Positions 36,424 through 45,720 of a stretch of 64,000 nucleotides of DNA are shown in pieces. Each line of letters starts with the position of its first letter. Positions within the stretch are counted from its first letter, which is position 1. The stretch lies in assembly GCA_021414365.1 (NCBI GenBank), contig JAIOOR010000019.1, forward strand, positions 1 to 64,000. The letters are read 5' to 3'. Both the position numbers and the translations under genes were made by a program. The notes beneath the pieces are model-generated. The model saw only the letters and a program-made list of their open reading frames with translations, searched no databases and was not told where the DNA came from. Source of the stretch: Nitrosarchaeum sp. GTDB lineage: Archaea > Thermoproteota > Nitrososphaeria > Nitrososphaerales > Nitrosopumilaceae.

Positions 36424-37863
36424 TTATTTCTCATGCATCCATTCACGAATTATAATTTTTGATGCCTCTCCAGTGGCCTGCATGTTTGTGTATGGATATG
36501 TTTTTGAATCAAACTTTGGCATAGTTTCATCAAAAGTCTTTACTATGATGGAATTATCTATCATGCTTTGTAGTTGAGGTCCACGAGTCAGATCAATCTT
36601 ATAATGACTATCTTCCATGATGACTGTTTTTTCAGTAGTTACCGGATAAAATAAAATAAATGAATAGTCTTTTGGAACATTTTCTCGTTTAAACACATCA
36701 TACAATATCCAAGAATATACGGGACTTGTGAGGACTGTGCTACTACTGTCATAATTTTTTAAAATATAAGACAAAGCCTCAAACTGATTTTTTGATATGT
36801 CATTGATAATCAAAAATGTGGTACTTGTAAAACCAAACACCAACACTGCAGATATTATTCCAAAATAAACAAATTTCTTTTTTATTTTATTTTCCCTGTG
36901 AATTGACTCTATCCATATTCCAGCTGCAATACACATTACTGGAATGATCATCATCAAGTGAAAGTATTGCTTGTATCCGATAGAGCTTAAAAATACTACA
37001 AAAGGGACAAACCACAATAAGAGAAATTTGTCTTTACGAAGTGCCGCAAAAACCATACCTGATAAACCCAATACAAACATCAATGGATCAATAACTGCAA
37101 AAAATCCAAATATGTCTAATACATTGTTTGTTCTCTGTGTTTGCCATAGTATTCCTTGCTGCCAAAGATCAAACTGATCAAGCATGATTGCATTAAGAGG
37201 CCATATTAACGGAATTAGTAAAAATGGAATCAGCAGTAATATTACATCTGAAAACTTTTTTCTGTTGCCATATACAATCCATGCAACTACAAAGATCATT
37301 GTAACTGCAGGTATTTTTGTAAATACTGCCAATCCCATCAAAGTTCCTGAAAAAATAATCCAGATTGATGAATGTTTTGATTTAGTAGAATAGATTGCAA
37401 GTAAAATTGCTCCTAATACTAAAGGAATTAAAATCGAATCAAGCAGTATTCTTTTAAAAATCCATGTAAATGGTAACACTGCAAAAAATGATGCTGACAA
37501 AAATGCTGGAATTGCCCCATATCTAAGTTGCACAATTTTGTAAATTAGAAACGTGTCTACTACTGCAAGTATTCCCATGAATACTCTGGGAATTAGATAT
37601 AGTGATTGTAAGGAATCAGGCTCATTTGTTGTCTTGATGTCTGAATAATTTGTTGCGTAAAGAATCGATGATATTGCAATCTGACCAAAATACGGATGGT
37701 CGTACACATTACCCTCTTGAGGATTTCCAGTATTGAGAAAATCTATTGCGCGTCTCATGTATACCCCTTCATCAAAAAACACATCGGGATATCCAACAGG
37801 ATTCCACAAGTGGATAAACCCTGAAAGAGCAAGTGGAATCAACAGTAAGAATAATTTATTCAA
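36424..37863 (-). CDS. GT39-type membrane glycosyltransferase (ArnT/PMT-like)
   Basis: 479 aa with about ten membrane segments. The first extracytoplasmic loop holds the acidic motif VFFDEGVYMRRA (D/E pair used for metal and donor binding in GT-C enzymes) and later DHPYFGQIAIS. The family transfers sugars from polyprenyl-phosphate donors to proteins or lipids. Adjacent to the GT2-GtrA gene that could make the donor. Confidence 0.8.
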   Translation of the reverse strand: MNKLFLLLIPLALSGFIHLWNPVGYPDVFFDEGVYMRRAIDFLNTGNPQEGNVYDHPYFGQIAISSILYATNYSDIKTTNEPDSLQSLYLIPRVFMGILAVVDTFLIYKIVQLRYGAIPAFLSASFFAVLPFTWIFKRILLDSILIPLVLGAILLAIYSTKSKHSSIWIIFSGTLMGLAVFTKIPAVTMIFVVAWIVYGNRKKFSDVILLLIPFLLIPLIWPLNAIMLDQFDLWQQGILWQTQRTNNVLDIFGFFAVIDPLMFVLGLSGMVFAALRKDKFLLLWFVPFVVFLSSIGYKQYFHLMMIIPVMCIAAGIWIESIHRENKIKKKFVYFGIISAVLVFGFTSTTFLIINDISKNQFEALSYILKNYDSSSTVLTSPVYSWILYDVFKRENVPKDYSFILFYPVTTEKTVIMEDSHYKIDLTRGPQLQSMIDNSIIVKTFDETMPKFDSKTYPYTNMQATGEASKIIIREWMHEK

Positions 37864-37953
37864 TTGCTACTTTGTCTTGATGAATGACGGTGCTTTTAAA
37901 TTAATTAGAAATTCAATACTACATAATTTGTTATACTTGGATATCTTGAATGA

Positions 37954-38202
37954 TTAATTTCTCATGGTTACTTCATTACCTATGGATGCCTGCAATCCAA
38001 GCCCCGCACCTGGCTCTGTAGTGATTATCATCAATGTCTCACAGGAAAGACATAGGACAGATGGCGTATAGTCTGTATTTTCTTGGGTAGGGCCTGTAGA
38101 AGCTAATACTGCATCTTCTACGATGTTTGGACTATTGCAATTCACACATGTATTAGGTTTGAAAGAAAGACGCTTTATTTTTTTGATGTAATAATGAACC
38201 AT
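37954..38202 (-). CDS. Zinc-ribbon hypothetical protein
   Basis: 82 aa. Two Cys pairs, TCVNCNSPNI and LCLSCETLM, separated by about 33 residues, suggesting a split zinc ribbon with a loop. The C terminus is Gly-rich. Function unknown. Confidence 0.55.
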   Translation of the reverse strand: MVHYYIKKIKRLSFKPNTCVNCNSPNIVEDAVLASTGPTQENTDYTPSVLCLSCETLMIITTEPGAGLGLQASIGNEVTMRN

Positions 38203-38314
38203 GTAATTATAGTGTACACGTGATTCTTAAATTATTTGTTAACCACATTGTTATTCGTATACTTCTCATCTGTTTTGTATATTCATTAAATAAAGTGCAA
38301 TTTCATAGCATATT

Positions 38315-39310
38315 ATGCACATTCCAAAAATTTCACTGGCAGATGATCTGCCTATTTGTAGAATTTTAAATGGGATGTGGCAGGTATCTGGTGGACACGG
38401 ACAAATAAATCGAGAATCTGCAATTTTAGAGATGCTTGAATATCACAAAGACGGATTTACTACATGGGATTTAGCTGATATTTATGGTCCTGCCGAATCA
38501 TATATTGGAGAATTTCATAAACGATTACCCTTAGAAGAATTATCTAAATCTCAGGCATTAACAAAATTTGTGCCAAATCCAGGACCAATGACAAAATCTA
38601 TTGTAGAATATTATGTAGACCAATCATTAAAGAAAATGAATACCGAATCCCTTGATTTACTCCAGTTTCATTGGTGGGATTACAATAATTCAAGTTATAT
38701 TGATGCTCTAAATCACTTGTCAAAACTACGAGATGATGGAAAAATCAAACATCTTGGACTAACAAACTTTGATACCACGCGAGTTAAAATCATGATTGAA
38801 AAAGGATTCAAACTGGTATCTAATCAAGTCCAATATTCAATTTTGGACCAAAGGGCAGAAAAATTAATGACTCCATTTTGCCTAAAGCATGGCATTTCTC
38901 TTCTTACCTATGGTACTCTTCTTGGCGGATTTTTATCTGAGAAATATCTTAATTCTCCAGAACCTCATAGGTCAGATCTGACAACTTCTAGTCTGCAAAA
39001 ATACCATAACATGATTACTGCATGGGGTGGATGGGGACTATTTCAAAAACTACTAGACGTGTTATCTAAGATAGCAAAAAAACATGATTCTAGTATTGCA
39101 AATGTGTCTGCAAAATTTATTTTAGATAAACCATCTGTTGCAGGAATTATTATTGGAACGAGACTAGGAATATCTGAGCATAGAGATGATAATTTGCATG
39201 TGTTTGACTTGGAACTTGATTCTCAAGATCATTCTTTGATAAATTCAATTACTAAAAAATCAAATGATCTTTTTGATACTATCGGTGATTGTGGAGATGA
39301 ATATCGATAA
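38315..39310 (+). CDS. Aldo/keto reductase
   Basis: 331 aa. AKR motifs: TWDLADIYGPAESYIGEF (catalytic Asp/Tyr), the Lys region ALTKFVPNPG, LLQFHWWDY with catalytic His, GLTNFDTTR, LVSNQVQYSILD, and GIIIGTR near the cofactor phosphate site. Substrate unknown. Its stop overlaps the ATG of the next micro-gene (TAATG). Confidence 0.88.
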   Translation: MHIPKISLADDLPICRILNGMWQVSGGHGQINRESAILEMLEYHKDGFTTWDLADIYGPAESYIGEFHKRLPLEELSKSQALTKFVPNPGPMTKSIVEYYVDQSLKKMNTESLDLLQFHWWDYNNSSYIDALNHLSKLRDDGKIKHLGLTNFDTTRVKIMIEKGFKLVSNQVQYSILDQRAEKLMTPFCLKHGISLLTYGTLLGGFLSEKYLNSPEPHRSDLTTSSLQKYHNMITAWGGWGLFQKLLDVLSKIAKKHDSSIANVSAKFILDKPSVAGIIIGTRLGISEHRDDNLHVFDLELDSQDHSLINSITKKSNDLFDTIGDCGDEYR

Positions 39311-39420
39311 TGTCCTCCAGGGATTCAAAAACTTGTAGAATATGTGGTAGTTCTATGGCCAAACAGGCTCAAATGTTTCAAATTGTATGGGTCTGTACAA
39401 AATGTGGGACATCTGAATAA
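39310..39420 (+). CDS. Zinc-ribbon micro-protein (36 aa) overlapping the reductase stop
   Basis: Below the track cutoff. ATG overlaps the TAA of the upstream gene by 1 bp. Pattern KTCRICGSSM ... VWVCTKCGTSE is a textbook C4 zinc ribbon. Translational coupling to the reductase is implied. Confidence 0.65.
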   Translation: MSSRDSKTCRICGSSMAKQAQMFQIVWVCTKCGTSE

Positions 39421-39455
39421 ATAATTACATAAATTCAAAAAAAAATGGGAAAAAC

Positions 39456-39553
39456 CAGATAGTAATCAAAACCACCTAGTTATCCACTGACAACTAATCA
39501 CCAACTCACTTTTTACATCCAGTTGATGTTTGGTATTACTTGATTACTACCTG
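39456..39553. ncRNA. Long-range stem, candidate structured RNA (98 nt)
   Basis: CAGATAGTAATCAA (39456-39469) pairs with TTGATTACTACCTG (39540-39553) over 14 positions with one mismatch, enclosing 70 nt with a small inner hairpin (catc cagtt gatg). No ORF is present in 39421-39660. Strand undetermined. Confidence 0.35.
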
Positions 39554-39660
39554 ATACGTTATAGGGGTAATGAAATAAAAACACTGTTCTGTAAATTCTA
39601 AACACTTGTTTGTTTTTGTATGAAATTTTGTATAAAGATAAGGTTACTCTCGGAAAATAT

Positions 39661-39870
39661 CTATTCTTCTTGAAATTTGTAATTTTCTATAACCCTCTGA
39701 ACATTAGTCAGAATTATTTCTTTAATCTCTTCGTGTTTGATGCCAGATGTTTTCATTAACTTTATCTGATCTAAAATTGCAAACTGAACTCTTCCTTGTA
39801 ACTGATCTATTATGCTAAACCCCTCTTTTGGAAATTCAGTTATGAATATCTCTGATTCCTCTTTGTCCAA
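39661..39870 (-). CDS. Small hypothetical protein
   Basis: 69 aa, acidic, helical (GIKHEEIKEIILTNVQRVIENY). No motif recognised. Confidence 0.5.
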   Translation of the reverse strand: MDKEESEIFITEFPKEGFSIIDQLQGRVQFAILDQIKLMKTSGIKHEEIKEIILTNVQRVIENYKFQEE

Positions 39871-39940
39871 TTTATTTTTCTTAAGGAAATGGCACTAAAA
39901 TATCTATTTTAATATCAAATTATTTTTTATATCGTTGAAT

Positions 39941-40330
39941 CTATTCGTTCCAAATTGGCTGTTTTTTCAACCACAATATTAAATCCCTGTAAAGATGGCT
40001 TTTTTGCATGTTCAACACATTAATTTCCATATTTGTTGAAAGTTTTGCAGTCTTGGTATAGGTTTCATATTTTGCAAATACCACTTTATCCAAATATGTT
40101 TGACCCTGAATCTCTTTTTTTGCCAATTCTTCAGATTCAGTCATTGCAAAACATGCAAAGAGAACCCCGTCAACCCAATATGCACTGCCTGATTCAAGCA
40201 ATGCCATCATACTAAGTAAATCATCTATGCTTAGTTTTATCAAATCTCTAACAAAGATGGTTTTGTATGGTTCATGAATAAAATCAGTCATGTTGTATAC
40301 TGTGGTATCTTTTGACTTTATTTTAAGCAT
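39941..40330 (-). CDS. Conserved hypothetical protein
   Basis: 129 aa, soluble. DDLLSMMALLESGSAYWVDGVLFACFAM is distinctive and may be a small ligand-binding core. Family not recognised. Confidence 0.6.
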   Translation of the reverse strand: MLKIKSKDTTVYNMTDFIHEPYKTIFVRDLIKLSIDDLLSMMALLESGSAYWVDGVLFACFAMTESEELAKKEIQGQTYLDKVVFAKYETYTKTAKLSTNMEINVLNMQKSHLYRDLILWLKKQPIWNE

Positions 40331-40476
40331 AGTTTAGAATCTAGTCTTTAAATCATATATTTTGAAGTTTTTTCAGTTATTTTTGGTAATCCTATCCGTT
40401 TTTTTAAAATAATTCTTTTTGTTACTTTAATAAAAAAACACTAAACATATTTTCAAAATATGGTGAACTTCTATTA

Positions 40477-42027
40477 TTAATTGAGTTTGCTGTTATCATA
40501 ATGTCCATTGATAATTTTCTCAGCTAACAAGCACATTTTATCAAAATCGACTTCATTTGGCGTATATTTTGCAAATCCAACTAGACTTGATAATTTAAAA
40601 CAATTTTTGATGTCTTCTACAGGATATTTATCACTTGTAAGATGTGATAGGATATCTTCATTCGTAATCTCTCTTTTTAATTCTGCTCTATAACTTAAAA
40701 ATAATCTTATGGCTTGACTGATTTCTCCATATGCTTCTTTATGTCTTTGTTCTTTGAAGTCTTTTTTTGCTTCTTCAATTAATCTATTTGATGCAGATAC
40801 ATAATCAAATGGTTTTTCAGGTATTGTTTTTAACATTGGACTTACCTTGATCTTCTTTTTTGTTTTAATTTTTTTGTATAACAAAAATCCAAGTAAACTT
40901 GCTAAGGCAATTATTGGAACATACCATAAATAGGAATAATCCTGACTTGGTTTTTCCAGATCAATTTTTACTATGTTTTGGTTTTCAAATTCAGCTTTTA
41001 TTACAGCTGATTGCTCTTTCTGATTTTGATAAGTCAATTGAATATTTGATGCATTCTTATCTTGTTGAAATTCTACATTTTTTTCTGAAAATCCCTCTTG
41101 ATTCAACTCCTCAACATATTTTTTAAAAGTTGGATTTTCTCGTAATTTTGATAGCAAATCATCCCTCTCTTGTTGAGTGTGTTTTTCAATGTCCGTTAAA
41201 GTGCCGTTTTTCATTGTGCCTTGAATTTTTGCCCAACTTCCCTCCTTGTTTTTATAATTAATCTCAAAATCTCCCGTAGAGTTGGAAATTGGGTTTATGT
41301 TTCCATCTGTGACATTATATCCTTGCTGAACGAGTCCTTGATGGAACTTTTGGAATTTTTCATTTGAGGCTAATTGATTTTGAAATTCTTTTTGTAGTTG
41401 GTTTTTTTCTTCTAATTGTTTTTGTATTTGCTGTTTTAATGCTGAGCTATCTTGTGGCATCTGGTTATTTTGAAGTCTTTGTTGAGGATCTTGTGAAAGT
41501 TGACTTTGCATCATTTGTTCCATGTGTTGCTGAAGTGTTTGTTGTGTAAATGGATCATTTTGTGATTGAGGTGGTGCCTTTTCTGATGATCCTTGGATTT
41601 TGTTTTGTATATTATTTTTTTGTGATTCGTCTGAGACAAATATTATGGTAAATGGTTTTAAATTAACTGCCATATCATTTCCATCATTATAGTTATAGCT
41701 GAGATTTACAGTAAATGTAATTGGAGAATCAGATGTCCCAAAATTCAATGAGTCTGTTTGATTCCCATCTCTGATAGTCAAGGTGGTAACTTGTGTGTTT
41801 GAGCTTGAAAATTGAGCATTTCCTTGATTTATCTGCTGAGTGATAGTGTATTGTAACATTCCATTGATTTCTTTGCCATAGTTGTTGTTAATCATCATTG
41901 AAATTATTGCATTTTCTCCCGTCTTAAAATAATATGTGGATTGGTCAACTGACATTTCAAGATTCTGTGCAAATGCCAGTGGAAGAGAAACAAAAAAAAT
42001 TGATATCAACACAATGTATTTTATCAT
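40477..42027 (-). CDS. BatD-like exported membrane protein of the MoxR/VWA operon
   Basis: 516 aa: signal peptide (ending PLAFAQ), a beta-rich ectodomain, a Gln-rich coiled region (residues 145-225), a short repeated pattern around EKFQKFHQGLVQQGYNVTDG and PTFKKYVEELNQEGFSEKNV (PepSY-like duplication), a membrane helix near 375, and a cytoplasmic helical domain resembling DUF4129 (EEAKKDFKEQRHKEAYGEIS). Overlaps the VWA gene by 4 bp. Likely partner of the MoxR chaperone module. Confidence 0.75.
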   Translation of the reverse strand: MIKYIVLISIFFVSLPLAFAQNLEMSVDQSTYYFKTGENAIISMMINNNYGKEINGMLQYTITQQINQGNAQFSSSNTQVTTLTIRDGNQTDSLNFGTSDSPITFTVNLSYNYNDGNDMAVNLKPFTIIFVSDESQKNNIQNKIQGSSEKAPPQSQNDPFTQQTLQQHMEQMMQSQLSQDPQQRLQNNQMPQDSSALKQQIQKQLEEKNQLQKEFQNQLASNEKFQKFHQGLVQQGYNVTDGNINPISNSTGDFEINYKNKEGSWAKIQGTMKNGTLTDIEKHTQQERDDLLSKLRENPTFKKYVEELNQEGFSEKNVEFQQDKNASNIQLTYQNQKEQSAVIKAEFENQNIVKIDLEKPSQDYSYLWYVPIIALASLLGFLLYKKIKTKKKIKVSPMLKTIPEKPFDYVSASNRLIEEAKKDFKEQRHKEAYGEISQAIRLFLSYRAELKREITNEDILSHLTSDKYPVEDIKNCFKLSSLVGFAKYTPNEVDFDKMCLLAEKIINGHYDNSKLN

Positions 42028-42974
42028 TGAATAATCCTTCCTTTACCATATCTGATGTATAATTGAAGAAAGAATAACCCAAGAGCAATCGCAAAAAACC
42101 AATCCTTGATACTGGTTTCTTCTTTTTCCCGTTTGATGTCTTGACTAATATTTTTGTAAACATTATCTAGTGTGTTCGAGTCTACCGATTTGAAATATTT
42201 TCCTCCCGATTGCTCTGCAATTCCCTTCAAAGTAGTTTCATCAAGTTCCGCAAATTGAGGGTGTCCAAAATAATCATATCCTAATACCACCTTCTCTTTA
42301 GAACCTAACCCTACAGTATACACTTGAATATTATTTGACTTGGCAAATACTACTGCCTCTCCAGGCGTGATTACACCTGCATTGTTTACTCCGTCACTAA
42401 GTAGAATCACTACTTTCTTTTTATTTGGAACTGAAGTTGCCATATCTATTCCGAGACTTAAACCATCCCCGATGGCAGTTTTCCCATCATGGGGTGATAT
42501 GTCTCGCAGCTTTTCAATCACTTTATCTTTGTATGGACTTAGATATGCCGCAGTAGTGGCACCAGTTTCAAAAGTTACTATGCCGACATTATCTTTTGGT
42601 TGTAAAGAATTTATCAATATTTCAGCTGAATTCTTTGCAGATTCTAATCTACTGGGAGGATAATCATTTGCTTGCATACTTCCAGATACGTCAATCACAA
42701 GAACAACATTTACGCCCTCTTTTGTTTGCTCTAATGGAATATGAGGATCTGCAAATCCTATTATCATAAACATGACAACCACGATTGAGATATAAAACAA
42801 AAATGAATCTCGTTTAGAATATTTTTTGTTTCCTATTGTAGACTTGATATATGACAGATTACTAAATTGTATTGCTGCTTTTTTCTTTTTTACTAAAATT
42901 TTACGATACACGTAAAATAATATTGGTATCACTAAAAGAAAAATTAAGACTAGTTGGTTCTCAAATCCTGCCAT
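42024..42974 (-). CDS. BatA-like von Willebrand factor A membrane protein
   Basis: 316 aa: two N-terminal membrane segments, a VWA domain with MIDAS (VIDVSGSMQAND, TFETGATT, LLSDGVNNAG), and a C-terminal helix. Translation couples to the downstream BatD-like gene (4-bp overlap) and lies 2 bp after the DUF58 gene. In bacterial Bat operons these proteins act in envelope stress or metalloenzyme assembly. Confidence 0.85.
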   Translation of the reverse strand: MAGFENQLVLIFLLVIPILFYVYRKILVKKKKAAIQFSNLSYIKSTIGNKKYSKRDSFLFYISIVVVMFMIIGFADPHIPLEQTKEGVNVVLVIDVSGSMQANDYPPSRLESAKNSAEILINSLQPKDNVGIVTFETGATTAAYLSPYKDKVIEKLRDISPHDGKTAIGDGLSLGIDMATSVPNKKKVVILLSDGVNNAGVITPGEAVVFAKSNNIQVYTVGLGSKEKVVLGYDYFGHPQFAELDETTLKGIAEQSGGKYFKSVDSNTLDNVYKNISQDIKREKEETSIKDWFFAIALGLFFLQLYIRYGKGRIIQ

Positions 42975-42976
42975 GA

Positions 42977-43846
42977 TTATTTTCTCCTCCGAAAGAATTT
43001 TCTCAATGGTATTGCATAGTTTTGTTCAGTAGTCATAGACAGAGTTTCTATCTTGATCTTTCTCAAGTTTGAAATGAATTGCAGTTCATTTTCGTATATT
43101 AAATTTGAATATGATCTACGGAATTCTTCATCAGATGTATCTACTAGAATCTGTTCTCCAGTTTCTTTGTCTTCTAATTCTATTAATCCAATATCTGGAA
43201 TTTCTTTTTCTCGTTGATCAGTAATTCTTAAAGCAATTATATCGTGTTTTTTTCTCAATATTTTAAGTGGTTTTAGAAATTCACTTTCATCAATAAAATC
43301 AGAAATAATGAAAAGTATGCTTTTTCTTTTTATAATTTTGGCTATTTCTACTAGGGTATTTTTAAGGTCAGTTTTAGGTGAAATGGGAGTAAAATTTACA
43401 ATTGATGTCAATAAATGTAGGATATGCCTTCTACCCTTTTTTGCTGGGATATATTTTTCTACCTTATCTGTTACTAAAAAAACTCCAGCTCTGTCGTTAT
43501 TTCGAAGTACAGCAAACATGATGCTTGCAATAATTTCAAGTGATCTTTGTTTTTTAGAAATATTGCTTCCAAAACTACCTGATTCGGACAGATCAATTAT
43601 AAAATAAATTTGTAAGTCTCTCTCTTCGATAAACTCTTTGATGTAAGGATGATTAAATCTGGCTGTTACTTTCCAATCTATTGCACGTATATCGTCTCCA
43701 TGTCTGTAATCTCTTATTTCAGAAAACTCTATTCCCTGTCCCTTGAAAATAGAATCTGTGTTTCCAGTAATTAGGCCATCTGCAAGTAATCTCGTTGTAA
43801 TCTCTAATTTTTTAACTTGTTTTAGTAATTCGTTTATTTGTTCCAT
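42977..43846 (-). CDS. DUF58 protein of the MoxR operon
   Basis: 289 aa. The family motif is DIRAIDWKVTARFNHPYIKEF followed by a VWA-like half (YFIIDLSESGSFGS). DUF58 proteins nearly always accompany MoxR ATPases. 22 bp after moxR. Confidence 0.88.
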   Translation of the reverse strand: MEQINELLKQVKKLEITTRLLADGLITGNTDSIFKGQGIEFSEIRDYRHGDDIRAIDWKVTARFNHPYIKEFIEERDLQIYFIIDLSESGSFGSNISKKQRSLEIIASIMFAVLRNNDRAGVFLVTDKVEKYIPAKKGRRHILHLLTSIVNFTPISPKTDLKNTLVEIAKIIKRKSILFIISDFIDESEFLKPLKILRKKHDIIALRITDQREKEIPDIGLIELEDKETGEQILVDTSDEEFRRSYSNLIYENELQFISNLRKIKIETLSMTTEQNYAIPLRKFFRRRK

Positions 43847-43868
43847 TTTCTCATCTGATTTTTGATCA

Positions 43869-44855
43869 TTATGGAATAATGATTTTATCCAGAATTTTTT
43901 TAATTATGTCATCTGGAGTTATGTTTTCTGATTCTGCTTCATAAGTAAGTAAAATTCTATGTCTTAGAATGTCGTATACGACATCTTGTACATCTTTTGG
44001 AATTACATATCCACGCTCATGTAAAATAGCATTTGCTTTTGCTCCAATTGTTAACCAAATTGATGCTCTTGGAGATGCACCAAACTCGATTTTATCTGAT
44101 AGCGAGAGACCATGCTTATCTGGATGCCTCGTTGCATCGATAATTTCTGTAATGTAGTTTCTAATTTTTTCATCACAGTATACTTTTGGAACAAACTCTT
44201 GCATGCTCAAAATATCTGAAATTGATAGAATTTTTGATGCCTTATGAGAAATACCTTCAGTAAATCTATGAATAATTTCAGATTCTTGTTCTTTATTTGG
44301 ATATGAAATTAACAGTTTGAACATAAAACGATCAACCTGTGCTTCTGGAAGTTTGTATGTTCCATCTGATTCTATTGGATTTTGTGTAGCCATTACAAAA
44401 AAGGGTTTTTCTAGTCTGTGTGTTTCTCCTTGAATGCTAACTTGTTTTTCTTGCATTGCTTCAAGTAAAGCCGATTGAACTTTGGGCGGCGCACGATTTA
44501 TTTCATCAGCTAAAATAAAATTTGAAAAGATTGGACCCTTTATGGTTTTAAAAGTTCCCGAAGTATGATCATAGATCTTTGTACCAGTAATGTCTGCTGG
44601 AAGAAGATCTGGTGTGAATTGCAGTCGGACAAATTTTGAATCTATGCAATCTGATATTGTCTGAACTAGCAATGTTTTTGCCAATCCTGGCACTCCTTCA
44701 AGTAAAACATGACCTTGAGATAACAACGCTATGATTAATTTTTCAATTATTTTGTCTTGGCCTACAATTATGGTGGACATTTCTTTATGTAACTTTTGAA
44801 GTAATGTGGAAAATTCAATTGCACGTATAGTTAACTGCTCAATTTCGTGACTCAA
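43869..44855 (-). CDS. MoxR-family AAA+ ATPase
   Basis: 328 aa, TTG start. Walker A GVPGLAKT, Walker B ILADEINRAPPK, sensor 1 FVMATQNPIE and the lid with PRASIWL. First gene of the operon moxR-DUF58-VWA-BatD. MoxR ATPases are chaperones for assembling or activating metal-containing or envelope complexes; in an ammonia oxidiser a redox-complex client is conceivable but unproved. A perfect TTAACATTGTTAA operator lies 62-75 bp upstream. Confidence 0.92.
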   Translation of the reverse strand: MSHEIEQLTIRAIEFSTLLQKLHKEMSTIIVGQDKIIEKLIIALLSQGHVLLEGVPGLAKTLLVQTISDCIDSKFVRLQFTPDLLPADITGTKIYDHTSGTFKTIKGPIFSNFILADEINRAPPKVQSALLEAMQEKQVSIQGETHRLEKPFFVMATQNPIESDGTYKLPEAQVDRFMFKLLISYPNKEQESEIIHRFTEGISHKASKILSISDILSMQEFVPKVYCDEKIRNYITEIIDATRHPDKHGLSLSDKIEFGASPRASIWLTIGAKANAILHERGYVIPKDVQDVVYDILRHRILLTYEAESENITPDDIIKKILDKIIIP

Positions 44856-44917
44856 ATTATGATTATCTCCTTGTTTTTCCTTGAGCGTTATTTTTGATTT
44901 TGATATTTAGGGAATGC

Positions 44918-44930
44918 TTAACATTGTTAA
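44918..44930. promoter_or_regulatory. Perfect 13-bp palindromic operator upstream of moxR
   Basis: Same TTAACATTGTTAA as at 9701 and 10578. It is between moxR (minus) and the 3' end of the nuclease-like gene, so its only obvious target is the MoxR operon, suggesting the winged-helix protein at 10225 controls it in trans. Confidence 0.5.
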
Positions 44931-44972
44931 TCATTCAAGTTTTCTATCTAGATTGAGATTTGTGCTTGTAAT

Positions 44973-45656
44973 CTAATTTGTTTCACGATGTATTACATCT
45001 ATCTTATGAAATTCTTCTATTTTTTCAATTAATGTATCTTTGAAATCAAATGGTATTTTGATAAACTCTGCAATATCACCCGTCTCCTCAGAGCCAATAA
45101 TCACAATTTTATCTATTTCAGTTCCAGTTCTTTCTTTCCACATGAGAGAATATGCCGTTGCTTGCATGAAATATTTCTGAACTTTATCATAATGCTCCAT
45201 TAATCTACTTCTGCTAGTCTTAAAATCTATAATTGATAAATCTCCACTATACTCGGCAATACAGTCACAAGTTCCTGCAATTTTGAACTCATCGCTATAC
45301 AGTGCCAATTCTATTCCTCTAATGTTGTTCATTTTATGCAGATATGGTTTTAGTTTTTCAAAATGATTCTTTGGAATATCTAAAAAATCATCATTTGATT
45401 CTTTATTGTTAAGATAATTCTCACAAAGTTTGTGAGTCATTGTTCCTTGAATCTGGGATTCTTTCATTATTTGCTCTGCAACATCGTTTCCAACTCTTTC
45501 TCTCCATACATCAAGACCTGACATGTCAGATGTTTTGGATAATATCGTGGTAATTGATGGATACATGTTTCCTTGTGGCGTTTGATAGTATCTTACTCCG
45601 TCTATCTCTGTTTGAATTGCCAACGGAATTGTTATTTTTTGATGTGTAAACTGCAT
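44973..45656 (-). CDS. PD-(D/E)XK exonuclease-like protein (MGME1-like)
   Basis: 227 aa. YPSITTILSKT at the N terminus, an acidic helix, then IAGTCDCIAEYSGDLSIIDFKTSR and FMQATAYSLMW give the D...DxK...QxxAY arrangement of the Cas4/RecB-like exonuclease superfamily, closest in my reading to mitochondrial MGME1. Probably degrades single-stranded DNA ends. No Cas4-type Cys cluster. Confidence 0.75.
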   Translation of the reverse strand: MQFTHQKITIPLAIQTEIDGVRYYQTPQGNMYPSITTILSKTSDMSGLDVWRERVGNDVAEQIMKESQIQGTMTHKLCENYLNNKESNDDFLDIPKNHFEKLKPYLHKMNNIRGIELALYSDEFKIAGTCDCIAEYSGDLSIIDFKTSRSRLMEHYDKVQKYFMQATAYSLMWKERTGTEIDKIVIIGSEETGDIAEFIKIPFDFKDTLIEKIEEFHKIDVIHRETN

Positions 45657-45720
45657 ATTTTTATAAAATCAACGCAATAAAAAAATCAAGTGTTTTTAGA
45701 AATTCTTTTTTAACATTACA

